The notes under the pieces were generated by a model. The model made no database searches, was not told the origin of the DNA, and saw only the letters and a list, made by a program, of their open reading frames with translations. DNA of 24,520 bases from a virus, in the IMG/VR virus record IMGVR_UViG_3300047550_000413, positions 1-24,520 of that record, one strand, 5' to 3'. Position numbers and translations under genes: made by a program. Below, in pieces: positions 1-6,530 of this stretch (its first letter is position 1; each line of letters opens with the position of its first letter).

Positions 1-1024
1 TTCTGGTTCATCTGTTACGTACGCTGGTGGTGGCGGCGGCGGCGCTGATGCAAGCGCGGGCAGCGGCGGCGCAGGCGGCGGCGGTAATGCTGGCGGCGCT
101 GGCGCAGGAACCGCAGGAACCGCTAATACTGGCGGTGGCGGTGGTGGCGGCGGCGGTTCTGCAAACCCCGGCGCCGCTGGCGGCTCCGGCATCGTCATCA
201 TCAAATACAACATCGGCTCTGCCACGATCTTCACCTTCAAGTCCTCGCAGAAGTGGACTGCACCTGCGGGTGCGGTGAGCGTGGATTACCTCGTTGTCGC
301 GGGGGGCGGTGGTGGTGCAAGTGCCGCTGGATTAGTTGCGGCGGGTGCTGGTGGTGGCGCTGGTGGTTTCCGCACAGGTACTGCATTAAGTATTACCGCA
401 GGAACGGAATACACCATTACTGTCGGAGCAGGCGGGAATGGTGGAGCTAGTAGCGGAGCAGCCAGTAATAACGGATCAAAAGGTTCAGATTCTGTTTTTT
501 CAACGATAACCTCAACGGGTGGCGGATACGGCGCAAGATCAGGAAACGGCGGTGGCATTGGCGAAACGGGTGGGCCGGGTGGCTCTGGTGGCGGCAGCGG
601 AAACGGGACACCAAGTTCTGGAAACACTCCTAGCACCAGCCCATCGCAAGGCAACAATGGCGGTTATTCAACAAATACCGGCGATTATGGTGCGACGATG
701 GGCGGCGGCGGCGGCGCAACCGCTGCTGGGTCAAACGGCACATCTCCCGGCACCGGAGGAAATGGTGGCAACGGCACAGCATCTAGCATAAGCGGCTCAT
801 CAGTTACTTATGCAGGTGGCGGCGGTGGTGCTGGCAATACGACGAAAGGAAATGGCGGCACAGGTGGCGGCGGCGATGGTGGCACCAGCGGCTCACAAGG
901 CGGAGCAAGTGGAACCGCAAATTTAGGTGGCGGTGGCGGCGGATCATCGGGAAATGGCCCGGCCAGCCCAGCAGGGGGAAATGGCGGCTCCGGCATCGTA
1001 ATTCTCAAGGTCAATTTCACATGA
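1..1024 (+). CDS. Glycine-rich tail fibre/adhesin, 3' part (5' end outside window)
   Basis: The frame is open from base 2 to the TGA at 1022-1024, giving 340 residues with no start, so the true start lies upstream. An internal GTG at 275 sits in mid-domain and is unlikely to be the start. The protein is dominated by poly-glycine tracts, interrupted by short strands: a W-T-A-P-A-G then Y-L-V-V-A-G-G-G-G-G motif near residues 83-105, and a G-G-S-G-I-V-I-(I/L)-K ending found twice, near residues 60-68 and at the C terminus. These are hallmarks of glycine-rich domains in phage tail fibres and adhesins. In T4-type gp38 adhesins such tracts pack as polyglycine II helices with receptor-binding loops, so host recognition is the likely role by inference. 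The window shows the end of one domain and one complete second domain. The stop overlaps the next start (ATGA). Confidence 0.8.
   Translation, partial: SGSSVTYAGGGGGGADASAGSGGAGGGGNAGGAGAGTAGTANTGGGGGGGGGSANPGAAGGSGIVIIKYNIGSATIFTFKSSQKWTAPAGAVSVDYLVVAGGGGGASAAGLVAAGAGGGAGGFRTGTALSITAGTEYTITVGAGGNGGASSGAASNNGSKGSDSVFSTITSTGGGYGARSGNGGGIGETGGPGGSGGGSGNGTPSSGNTPSTSPSQGNNGGYSTNTGDYGATMGGGGGATAAGSNGTSPGTGGNGGNGTASSISGSSVTYAGGGGGAGNTTKGNGGTGGGGDGGTSGSQGGASGTANLGGGGGGSSGNGPASPAGGNGGSGIVILKVNFT
179..195 (+). repeat. Direct repeat copy 1 in the glycine-rich adhesin gene
   Basis: This 17-base stretch encodes the G-G-S-G-I-V domain ending and is identical to bases 983-999, 804 bases downstream and in the same reading frame. 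It marks the end of a glycine-rich domain unit. Confidence 0.75.
983..999 (+). repeat. Direct repeat copy 2 in the glycine-rich adhesin gene
   Basis: Identical to bases 179-195 and in the same frame; it encodes the closing G-G-S-G-I-V segment of the last glycine-rich domain. A related protein-level repeat, S-S-V-T-Y-A-G-G-G-G-G-A, occurs at nucleotides ~2-40 and ~791-829. Confidence 0.75.
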
Positions 1025-1269
1025 AAACTTATCAACTGATGGGAATTGATACGGCGATGCACTTGCTGCGTCCCGGTGCAAAGTGGGAGATCAGCAACCG
1101 CGAGATCACCCGCTGGGAAGACCCGCGACCGAAACCGTCGTGGGACGAGATCATGTTCACGATTGAGAAGATCAAGGAACTTGAGGACGCGGTGCCGACG
1201 ATCCTGTTGCCCGAGCAGGCAAAGGCGTTTGAGGAATACGTCAGCCAGATTGAAAAGGCGGTCGCGTGA
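1021..1269 (+). CDS. Small XkdW-like tail-associated protein
   Basis: An 82-residue protein with an N-terminal segment containing L-R-P-G-A-K-W and a W-x-D-P-x-P-x-P-S-W-D-E-I segment, followed by a helical C-terminal half. This arrangement resembles small XkdW-type proteins often encoded directly after phage tail fibre genes; some are thought to be fibre assembly helpers. No catalytic motif is visible. Its ATG overlaps the adhesin stop (ATGA) and its stop overlaps the next GTG start, so it is probably translationally coupled to both. A role in adhesin folding or assembly is inferred from position only. Confidence 0.6.
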   Translation: MKTYQLMGIDTAMHLLRPGAKWEISNREITRWEDPRPKPSWDEIMFTIEKIKELEDAVPTILLPEQAKAFEEYVSQIEKAVA

Positions 1270-1865
1270 ATCTGTATTCCATATTCCCGACAGCGGTTGC
1301 CAAGTTTGAACTCGGTCGTGAGTACACCGCCGAGGAAAGCGCCTTTGTGGACTCGCAAGAGACGCACAAGAACCAAGGCAACACAACAAGCAATGACCGC
1401 TATGTGCTGCGCCATGACACGATGGCAAACCTCAAGGCGTTCGTAGAGGCGAGCGTGGGCGAGTACCTGCGCTCCATCTACGCGCCGAAGAACGAGGTGG
1501 GCCTACGCATCACGCAGTCGTGGCTGAATTACTGCAAGCCCGGCGAGTGGCACCACAAGCACGCGCACCCGAACTCGTTTATCTCGGGCGTCCTTTACAT
1601 GAAGGCCGCACGCGAGCGCGACAAGATTTACTTCTACCGCGACGGCTACAAGCAGATCAGCCTGCCAACGAACAACTGGAACCTGCACAACTCAGAGTCG
1701 TGGTGGTTTGAGGTCGGTGCGGGCGACCTGATGATTTTCCCCTCGCACCTGACGCACATGGTGGAATCCGTGCAGCAGGAGCGGGTTTCGCTGTCGTTTA
1801 ACACTTTCCCGGTCGGATACGTTGGTGAGGAAGAAAGTCTCACCGCTTTGCATTTGGAGAATTGA
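1266..1865 (+). CDS. 2OG-Fe(II) oxygenase family protein
   Basis: A 199-residue protein matching the small phage 2-oxoglutarate/Fe(II) oxygenase type (2OG-FeII_Oxy_5-like). The first metal-binding region is around H97-x-H99-x-H101 followed by P-N-S-F-I-S-G-V-L-Y-M. The second is I-F-P-S-H-L-T-H (H161/H164), followed by E-R-V-S-L-S-F-N, in which R173 would bind the 2-oxoglutarate carboxylate. Family members hydroxylate protein or other substrates using O2 and 2-oxoglutarate; the phage substrate is not known. The start is GTG at 1266, overlapping the previous stop (GTGA). Its place after the glycine-rich adhesin suggests modification of a fibre or of host material, which is inference. Such genes are common in aquatic phages. 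Confidence 0.85.
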   Translation: MNLYSIFPTAVAKFELGREYTAEESAFVDSQETHKNQGNTTSNDRYVLRHDTMANLKAFVEASVGEYLRSIYAPKNEVGLRITQSWLNYCKPGEWHHKHAHPNSFISGVLYMKAARERDKIYFYRDGYKQISLPTNNWNLHNSESWWFEVGAGDLMIFPSHLTHMVESVQQERVSLSFNTFPVGYVGEEESLTALHLEN

Positions 1866-1866
1866 T

Positions 1867-2250
1867 ATGGCGCACTTTGCCCGCATTGACGAAAACAACG
1901 TGGTTCAACAGGTCATCGTTGTAGCCAACAAAGACACGGCTGACGTTGACGGCAACGAGAGCGAGGCCATCGGCGTAGCGTTCTGCCAGAAGCTGCTCGG
2001 CGGTAACTGGAAGCAGACCTCCTACAACGCCAACTTCCGCAAGCATTACGCCGGGATCGGCTACACCTACGATGCGGGCCTTGATGCGTTTATTCCGCCG
2101 CAGCCGTATCCGTCGTGGTCACTCGATGCCGACTGCAACTGGCAAGCCCCTGTGCCGATGCCGTCTGACGCTGGCACGGGTGAACCGCCGAAGATGTATT
2201 CTTGGGATGAGGCCGCACAGGCATGGGTTGTATCTGAGACCGGGATGTAA
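1867..2250 (+). CDS. Conserved small phage protein (MAHFARID type), function unknown
   Basis: I place the start at ATG 1867 because GGAGA at 1856-1860 lies 6 bases upstream. A longer reading from a GTG at 1822 would overlap the oxygenase gene and lacks such a site. The 127-residue product has an N-terminal segment A-H-F-A-R-I-D-E-N-N-V-V-Q-Q-V-I-V-V, a central G-x-W-K-Q-T-S-Y-N and Y-A-G-I-G-Y-T-Y-D, then F-I-P-P-Q-P-Y-P-S-W and a C-terminal Y-S-W-D-E...W. I recognise this pattern from many aquatic phages, where it sits near tail fibre genes. Its biochemical function is not known. It may be a minor structural or fibre-associated protein, judged by position alone. Confidence 0.75.
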   Translation: MAHFARIDENNVVQQVIVVANKDTADVDGNESEAIGVAFCQKLLGGNWKQTSYNANFRKHYAGIGYTYDAGLDAFIPPQPYPSWSLDADCNWQAPVPMPSDAGTGEPPKMYSWDEAAQAWVVSETGM

Positions 2251-2252
2251 TC

Positions 2253-3920
2253 ATGGCTGATTCACGCGCAAACGAAGTTCTCGAGGGCTACGATCGGCTG
2301 AAAGGCAGTCGTGGTACTTGGGAGCAGCATTGGCAGGAAGTTGCCGAGCGCGTGTGGCCGTCGATGGCCGAGATGACGGGCTGGCGCACTCCCGGCGAGA
2401 AACGATCGGAAAAGATTTTCGACTCGACCGCACAGCGCGCCCTGCCTCGGTTTGCGGCGGCGATGGATTCGATGCTGACGCCGGCCACTCAGGTGTGGCA
2501 TGGACTGCATACCGGCATCCCTGAGCTTGATGAGAACGTCGCGGTGCAGCGTTGGTGTGATTCCCTGCGCGACATCTTGTTCCGTCAGCGATATGCGCCG
2601 ACCGCTAACTTTGCGAGTCAGGCGTTTGAGTGTTACATGAGCCTCGGTGCGTTCGGCACCTCTGCGCTCTTTATCGACGAGATTCCCGGCGTGACGCTGC
2701 GTTACCGCGCGATCGCGCTCTCTGAGATTGTGGTTGATCTTGACCATACTGGTCGGGTCGATACGGTTTATCGATGCTTCCAGCTTACGGCGCGGCAGGC
2801 GATGCAGGTGCCGGGGTGGAAAGACAAACTCCCCCGCGGCATCAAGTCGGCAGCGGAATCCCGCGCCAACGACATGTTTGAGTTTGTGCATTGCGTGAAG
2901 CCAAACATGGACTACAAGTCTGGCCGCGCGGGGCCGGAGGGCATGGCCTACCAGTCTCGATACGTCGCGCGCGAGGGCAACGTACTGCTCGCTGACGGCG
3001 GCTATCGGACGATGCCGTATGCGGTAGGTCGCTATGTGACTGGGCCTCGAGAGATTTATGGGCGGTCTCCAGCGATGGAGGCGTTAGCGGATATCAAGTC
3101 TCTGCAAGAGATGGAAAAGACCATGCTCCGTATGGCGCACCGTATGGTCGACCCGCCGCTCATCCTCACGGAGGAGGGGGCGTTAAACGCCTTCTCCGTG
3201 CGCCCTAATGCATTGAACTACGGATACCTCCGCGAAGACGGCACTCCGCTGGTGCAGCCGTTGCAGGCTGGCGGTAACCTGCCGATCGGCATCGAGATGT
3301 CGGATCAGAAGCGCAAGGCGGTGAACGATTCTTTCCTTGTGACGCTGTTCCAAATCCTTGTCGAGAACCCGCGAGTAATGACGGCGACCGAAGTGTTGCA
3401 GCGCGCGCAGGAGAAGGGCGCCCTGCTTGGGCCGACGATGGGTCGCCAGCAGTCGGAGTTCCTTGGCCCGATCATTGAGCGTGAACTCGACTTGCTCTCG
3501 AGGTCTGGTGCGCTGCCGGTGCCGCCTCCGCAGCTCATGGATTACGTCATGTCGGGCGGTGAAGTGCTGCCGAAGTACACCGGCCCGCTCGCAAGACTGA
3601 TGCGTGCCGAAGAAGCCGCCGGCATTCTGCGAACGATCGAAGCGATCCTGCCTGTCGCGCAGGCGTCTGGCGATATGACCGTGCTACGCCGTATCAATGC
3701 GGATCAGGCGGTCAAGGTGATTGCCGAGGCTAACAACGTCCCAGCGAAGGCGCTGCGTACCGATGAGGAGCTTGAGGCGATGGACGCCGCGCAGGCAGAG
3801 GCCGCGCAGATGCAGCAACTACTCGCGGCTGCTCCGATCGCTGGGCAGGCAGCAGAGAGATTCGCGAAGGCAGAGCAGATTGCCGCCTCCGCACCAAGAC
3901 GCGCAGTACCGGGAATCTAA
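2253..3920 (+). CDS. Portal (head-tail connector) protein, T7 gp8-like
   Basis: 555 residues, close to T7 gp8 (536). The N-terminal region (L-K-G-S-R-G-T-W-E-Q-H-W-Q-E-V-A near residues 16-31, then F-D-S-T-A and L-T-P-A-T-Q-V-W-H near 56-84) is typical of the podovirus head-to-tail connecting protein family. The centre carries Y-G-R-S-P-A-M-E-A-L-A-D-I-K and the following M-x-P-P-L type segment (here V-D-P-P-L-I-L), both characteristic of this family. The C-terminal ~60 residues are Ala/Gln/Glu-rich and helical, as expected for the crown/barrel. The protein would form the dodecameric ring at one head vertex through which DNA is packaged and ejected. It begins 2 bases after the previous stop, with only a weak ribosome binding site, so it probably depends on coupling. 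No terminase gene lies beside it, which is unusual. Confidence 0.93.
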   Translation: MADSRANEVLEGYDRLKGSRGTWEQHWQEVAERVWPSMAEMTGWRTPGEKRSEKIFDSTAQRALPRFAAAMDSMLTPATQVWHGLHTGIPELDENVAVQRWCDSLRDILFRQRYAPTANFASQAFECYMSLGAFGTSALFIDEIPGVTLRYRAIALSEIVVDLDHTGRVDTVYRCFQLTARQAMQVPGWKDKLPRGIKSAAESRANDMFEFVHCVKPNMDYKSGRAGPEGMAYQSRYVAREGNVLLADGGYRTMPYAVGRYVTGPREIYGRSPAMEALADIKSLQEMEKTMLRMAHRMVDPPLILTEEGALNAFSVRPNALNYGYLREDGTPLVQPLQAGGNLPIGIEMSDQKRKAVNDSFLVTLFQILVENPRVMTATEVLQRAQEKGALLGPTMGRQQSEFLGPIIERELDLLSRSGALPVPPPQLMDYVMSGGEVLPKYTGPLARLMRAEEAAGILRTIEAILPVAQASGDMTVLRRINADQAVKVIAEANNVPAKALRTDEELEAMDAAQAEAAQMQQLLAAAPIAGQAAERFAKAEQIAASAPRRAVPGI

Positions 3921-3923
3921 GTC

Positions 3924-4232
3924 ATGGCGAGCGATGAAGTTCTAGCAGTTCGGTTGGATCTGCTCCACGAAGATGTGAGCGAGATTAAGACCGCCCTTGG
4001 CAAACTCTCTGACGCGATCACTAAACTCGCGTTGGTTGAGCAGAGCCAGTTGCAGACGGCCGAGGCGCTTGAGCGCGCGTTCAAGTCAATCGAGCGCATT
4101 GAGGAGCGTCTGCGGGCGTTAGAGGAGACCAAGCCAGACACCGAAAGATCAACTCGATGGATGGATAGAGTCGGCGGCATGGTAGCCACAATCATCGTGG
4201 CCGCAGTCCTAAAGGCCATAGGTATTTTCTGA
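3924..4232 (+). CDS. Coiled-coil membrane protein, XhlA-like; putative lysis accessory
   Basis: A 102-residue protein with a long charged helical region with heptad-like spacing (about residues 5-70) and a single C-terminal hydrophobic segment (about 83-102, G-G-M-V-A-T-I-I-V-A-A-V-L). This layout matches haemolysin XhlA-type phage proteins, which are tail-anchored and act with holins in some Bacillus systems. It lies 3 bases after the portal gene and shares TGATG with the next small membrane gene. Together with the following holin and endolysin this supports a lysis role, though the assignment rests on topology and neighbours rather than on a diagnostic motif. Confidence 0.6.
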   Translation: MASDEVLAVRLDLLHEDVSEIKTALGKLSDAITKLALVEQSQLQTAEALERAFKSIERIEERLRALEETKPDTERSTRWMDRVGGMVATIIVAAVLKAIGIF

Positions 4233-4387
4233 TGGAAATGTTCGAGGTCTTTACTCGAGCGTGGCCGGTAATACTTGCGCTCATCACGCTCATCATTGTG
4301 CTATCGAAACTCGATCTGCGAGTGGCGGTTCTTGAGGAAAAGGTCAAGGCGCTGTTCGACCTGATCAACAAGAGGTCAGACAAATGA
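4232..4387 (+). CDS. 51-residue membrane protein in the lysis cassette
   Basis: A short gene starting at ATG 4232 (overlapping the previous TGA) and ending at TGA 4385-4387 (overlapping the holin ATG at 4384). The product starts M-E-M-F-E-V-F, has one hydrophobic segment at about residues 10-25 (A-W-P-V-I-L-A-L-I-T-L-I-I-V-L), then a charged helix (about 26-51) with leucines/valines at heptad-like spacing. Its topology mirrors that of the preceding gene: here the membrane segment is N-terminal and the coiled coil C-terminal. The two could pair in the membrane. It is too short for a normal inner-membrane spanin. Function is inferred only from location among lysis genes. Confidence 0.65.
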   Translation: MEMFEVFTRAWPVILALITLIIVLSKLDLRVAVLEEKVKALFDLINKRSDK

Positions 4388-4869
4388 TGACGATGATTTC
4401 GACATTCCTGTCATTCCTTGCAGGCGGTCTGCCCAAGATTCTCCAGATCTTTCAAGATCGGCAGGACAAGAAGCATGAACTTGCGCTGGTGGCCGCGCAA
4501 AAGGAGCGAGAACTGGCGCTTGCTGAGAAAGGCTTTATCGCGCAAGCCAGAGTCGAGGAGATCAAGCTCGAGCAGATCCAAACTCAGACCGCAGGCGAGG
4601 AGCGACAGGCGCTCTACGCTCACGATATTGAGATCGGTAAAGGCGCGAGCCAATGGATGATCAATCTGCGCTCGTCTGTGCGACCGGTCGTCACCTACAT
4701 CTTTGTGCTTGAACTGGTCGCGTTAAACGTGGCCGGAGTCTGGTACGCCTACACAACGGGAATCCCTTTTGCTGTGGCGATGGATAACGTATTCTCGGAT
4801 GACGAGATGCTGATCCTGTCCTCAATCATTGCCTTTTGGTTTGGTAGTCAAGCATTCGCTAAAAAATGA
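4384..4869 (+). CDS. Holin of the 3TM (gene-transfer-agent) type
   Basis: 161 residues. An N-terminal hydrophobic or amphipathic segment (about 4-23) is followed by a long charged helix rich in Lys/Glu/Gln (about 24-85), then two clear membrane segments at about 101-123 (after S-V-R-P) and 141-157, the latter containing A-F-W-F-G-S. The S-x-R-P-V-x-T-Y entry and the F-W-F-G-S-(R/Q)-A ending are typical of the GTA_holin_3TM family. The protein would permeabilise the inner membrane to release the endolysin. The start region reads ATG-ATG-ACG-ATG, offering several starts, with AGAGG at 4371-4375 placed 8 bases before the first. The gene overlaps both neighbours by 4 bases. Confidence 0.82.
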   Translation: MMTMISTFLSFLAGGLPKILQIFQDRQDKKHELALVAAQKERELALAEKGFIAQARVEEIKLEQIQTQTAGEERQALYAHDIEIGKGASQWMINLRSSVRPVVTYIFVLELVALNVAGVWYAYTTGIPFAVAMDNVFSDDEMLILSSIIAFWFGSQAFAKK

Positions 4870-5375
4870 GGGTCTCTGACGCCGCCAAGGCGATGATCAA
4901 ACATCACGAGGGTGTACGGACGCGCCCGTATCGGTGTCCGGCCCTGCTATGGACGGTCGGGGTCGGCCACGTCATAGACCCAAAACACACAAGCATTCCA
5001 TTCAATGAGCGCCGCAATTTACCGATACCCGATGGCTGGGATCGCATCCTCTCGATGGGAGAGGTGGACGCTATCCTGTCTCAAGACCTTGCGCGGTTTG
5101 AGCGCGGCGTGGCCAGACTTTGCCCTGCTGCTCTTGGCGATCAAGGCGTCTTCGATGCTCTGGTTTCCTTCAGTTTCAATGTGGGCCTCGGCAACCTGCA
5201 ACGCTCTGGGCTGCGGATGAAAACGAATCGTGGCGAGTTTGAGGAAGCGGCGCAGGAGTTCCTGAAATGGACAAAGGCCGGAGGAAAGGTTCTGCCGGGA
5301 CTCGTAAAAAGAAGGCGCGACGAGATGGCGATGTTCCTGTCGTCCAGATCTACGAGGGCGCGTGGTACCGAATAA
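4866..5375 (+). CDS. Endolysin, GH24 lysozyme (muramidase)
   Basis: 169 residues with the phage GH24 arrangement: H-H-E-G at 13-16, then P-Y-R-C-P, then W-T-V-G-V-G-H-V. The spacing E15-x8-C24-x5-T30 fits the known E-8-D/C-5-T catalytic layout, with Cys in the position that is Asp in T4 lysozyme. A second conserved block, D-A-L-V-S-F-S-F-N-V-G, sits near 97-107, and a C-terminal L-P-G-L-V-K-R-R-R-D-E-M near 143-154 is also typical of the family. It cleaves the glycan strands of peptidoglycan. There is no signal peptide or SAR anchor, so it should need the holin. Its start overlaps the holin stop (ATGA) and has no clear ribosome binding site, suggesting coupling. Its 3' end overlaps the next gene by 109 bases. 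Confidence 0.92.
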   Translation: MRVSDAAKAMIKHHEGVRTRPYRCPALLWTVGVGHVIDPKHTSIPFNERRNLPIPDGWDRILSMGEVDAILSQDLARFERGVARLCPAALGDQGVFDALVSFSFNVGLGNLQRSGLRMKTNRGEFEEAAQEFLKWTKAGGKVLPGLVKRRRDEMAMFLSSRSTRARGTE

Positions 5376-5530
5376 AGGGGTACACGCATACCGAATGCTG
5401 CGACTGTGCGTTAGTTCACCGCGAGGAGATTCGACTTGTCGATGGGCATCTCGAGTGGCGGGCTACGAGAGACGACAAGTTGACGAACAAACGCCGAAAG
5501 GAACTCGGCATTATTATCAAGAGGGTTTGA
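5267..5530 (+). CDS. Small CCxC-H phage protein, putative metal binder
   Basis: 87 residues. The start at ATG 5267 lies inside the endolysin gene but is supported by AGGAG at 5254-5258, 8 bases upstream; no other ATG or GTG in this frame lies between it and the core. The N-terminal ~20 residues are very basic (K/R-rich). The core reads W-Y-R-I-K-G, then C44-C45-D-C47-A-L-V-H51, then G-H-L-E-W-R and an R/K-rich end. The C-C-D-C-x-L-x-H block recurs in a family of small phage proteins whose function is unknown to me. The Cys/His cluster suggests metal binding, but only four ligands are visible. It is followed directly by the phosphoesterase gene. Confidence 0.7.
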   Translation: MDKGRRKGSAGTRKKKARRDGDVPVVQIYEGAWYRIKGYTHTECCDCALVHREEIRLVDGHLEWRATRDDKLTNKRRKELGIIIKRV

Positions 5531-5531
5531 A

Positions 5532-6530
5532 ATGAGCGTGCCGAGTTGCTCCGATGAGGAGTTCATACAGCTTTGGAAACGACTAAAAAGCGGGGCCAAA
5601 GTCGCGCAAGAACTTGGGGTGTCGTCACGGTCTGCACTTGCAAGGCGTCGACGTCTTGAGTCTGCATACGGAATCGCACTTAACTCGGCCGTGTTCGATA
5701 ATTCAAAGTCACCGACAGATATGCGCGCTGCACGGCTTAACGAACTCGCCGAGATACGGCAGAGGAAATACCACAAGGACATGCACAAGACGCTGACCGA
5801 TGGCGTCGTTCTGGTGGCGAGCGATTGCCACTACTGGCCGTTGGTGGTGACGGTCGCGCATCAGGCGTTCTGTACGCTCGCGAAGAAACTCCAGCCGAAG
5901 ATGATTGTGTTAAACGGCGATATCCTCGACGGCGCTCGCATCTCGCGTCACGCGCGAATTATGTGGGAGAAACAGCCAGAGCTGAAGGATGAGATCGGTG
6001 CGGTGCAGGACAGATGCGCCGAGATCGAGCGGGCGGGGAACGGTGCGACGTTGGTTCGCACGATCGGCAACCATGACGCTCGGTTTGAGAACTATCTATC
6101 TGGCCGTGTCGGCGAGTTTGAGGAAATGACCGGCATGACCCTGCTCGACTATCTCCCGCGCTGGGAGGCGGGCTGGGCGCTACATCTCAATGCGAACACG
6201 GACGGGTGGACGACGATCCGGCACAGGCCGGTGTCTGGCGGCGTTCACTCAGCCTACAACTCGACCCTACGGGCTGGCGTTCACTACGTCCACGGACACC
6301 TGCATAAGCTGCAAGTGACGCCGTGGGCCGATTACCGTGGGCGTAGATATGGCGTAGATACAGGAACGATGGCCGACCCATACGGCCCGCAGTTTAACTA
6401 CACCGAAGCCGGACCGGTGAACTGGGCGTCAGGGTTTGCGGTGCTGACGTTCAATAACGGCAGATTGCTCGAGCCCGAGGTTTGCGTAGTCCAAAACGGT
6501 GAAGCATGGTTCCGCGGCCAGAAAGTGTGA
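5532..6530 (+). CDS. Calcineurin-like metallophosphoesterase with N-terminal helix-turn-helix
   Basis: 332 residues. Residues ~8-45 look like a helix-turn-helix (G-A-K-V-A-Q-E-L-G-V-S-S-R-S-A-L-A-R-R-R-R-L), as in sequence-specific DNA binders or small terminases. Residues ~90-320 carry the metallophosphoesterase motifs in order: D98-x-H100, G129-D130-x-x-D133, G179-N180-H181-D182 and G255-H256-L-H258. All expected metal ligands are present, so activity on phosphodiester or phosphomonoester bonds is likely; the substrate is unknown, and nucleic acid is suggested by the DNA-binding-like domain. GAGGG at 5521-5525 lies 6 bases before the ATG. It sits among late genes, between lysis and scaffold genes. 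It could act in DNA processing for packaging or in host DNA metabolism; both are inference. Confidence 0.88.
   Translation: MSVPSCSDEEFIQLWKRLKSGAKVAQELGVSSRSALARRRRLESAYGIALNSAVFDNSKSPTDMRAARLNELAEIRQRKYHKDMHKTLTDGVVLVASDCHYWPLVVTVAHQAFCTLAKKLQPKMIVLNGDILDGARISRHARIMWEKQPELKDEIGAVQDRCAEIERAGNGATLVRTIGNHDARFENYLSGRVGEFEEMTGMTLLDYLPRWEAGWALHLNANTDGWTTIRHRPVSGGVHSAYNSTLRAGVHYVHGHLHKLQVTPWADYRGRRYGVDTGTMADPYGPQFNYTEAGPVNWASGFAVLTFNNGRLLEPEVCVVQNGEAWFRGQKV

Noticed and set aside
253-450. Trp/Cys-rich open frame inside the glycine-rich gene
   Set aside because: An artefact of reading GGT/GGC repeats in another frame; the adhesin frame is clearly the coding one.
1-1024. Simple-sequence GGC repeat as a stand-alone microsatellite
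   Set aside because: The repeats are interrupted, stay in frame and encode a known type of glycine-rich domain.
275-1024. GTG at 275 as start of the adhesin
   Set aside because: The same frame is open to the left edge and the GTG falls inside the W-T-A-P-A-G / Y-L-V-V-A-G domain opening.
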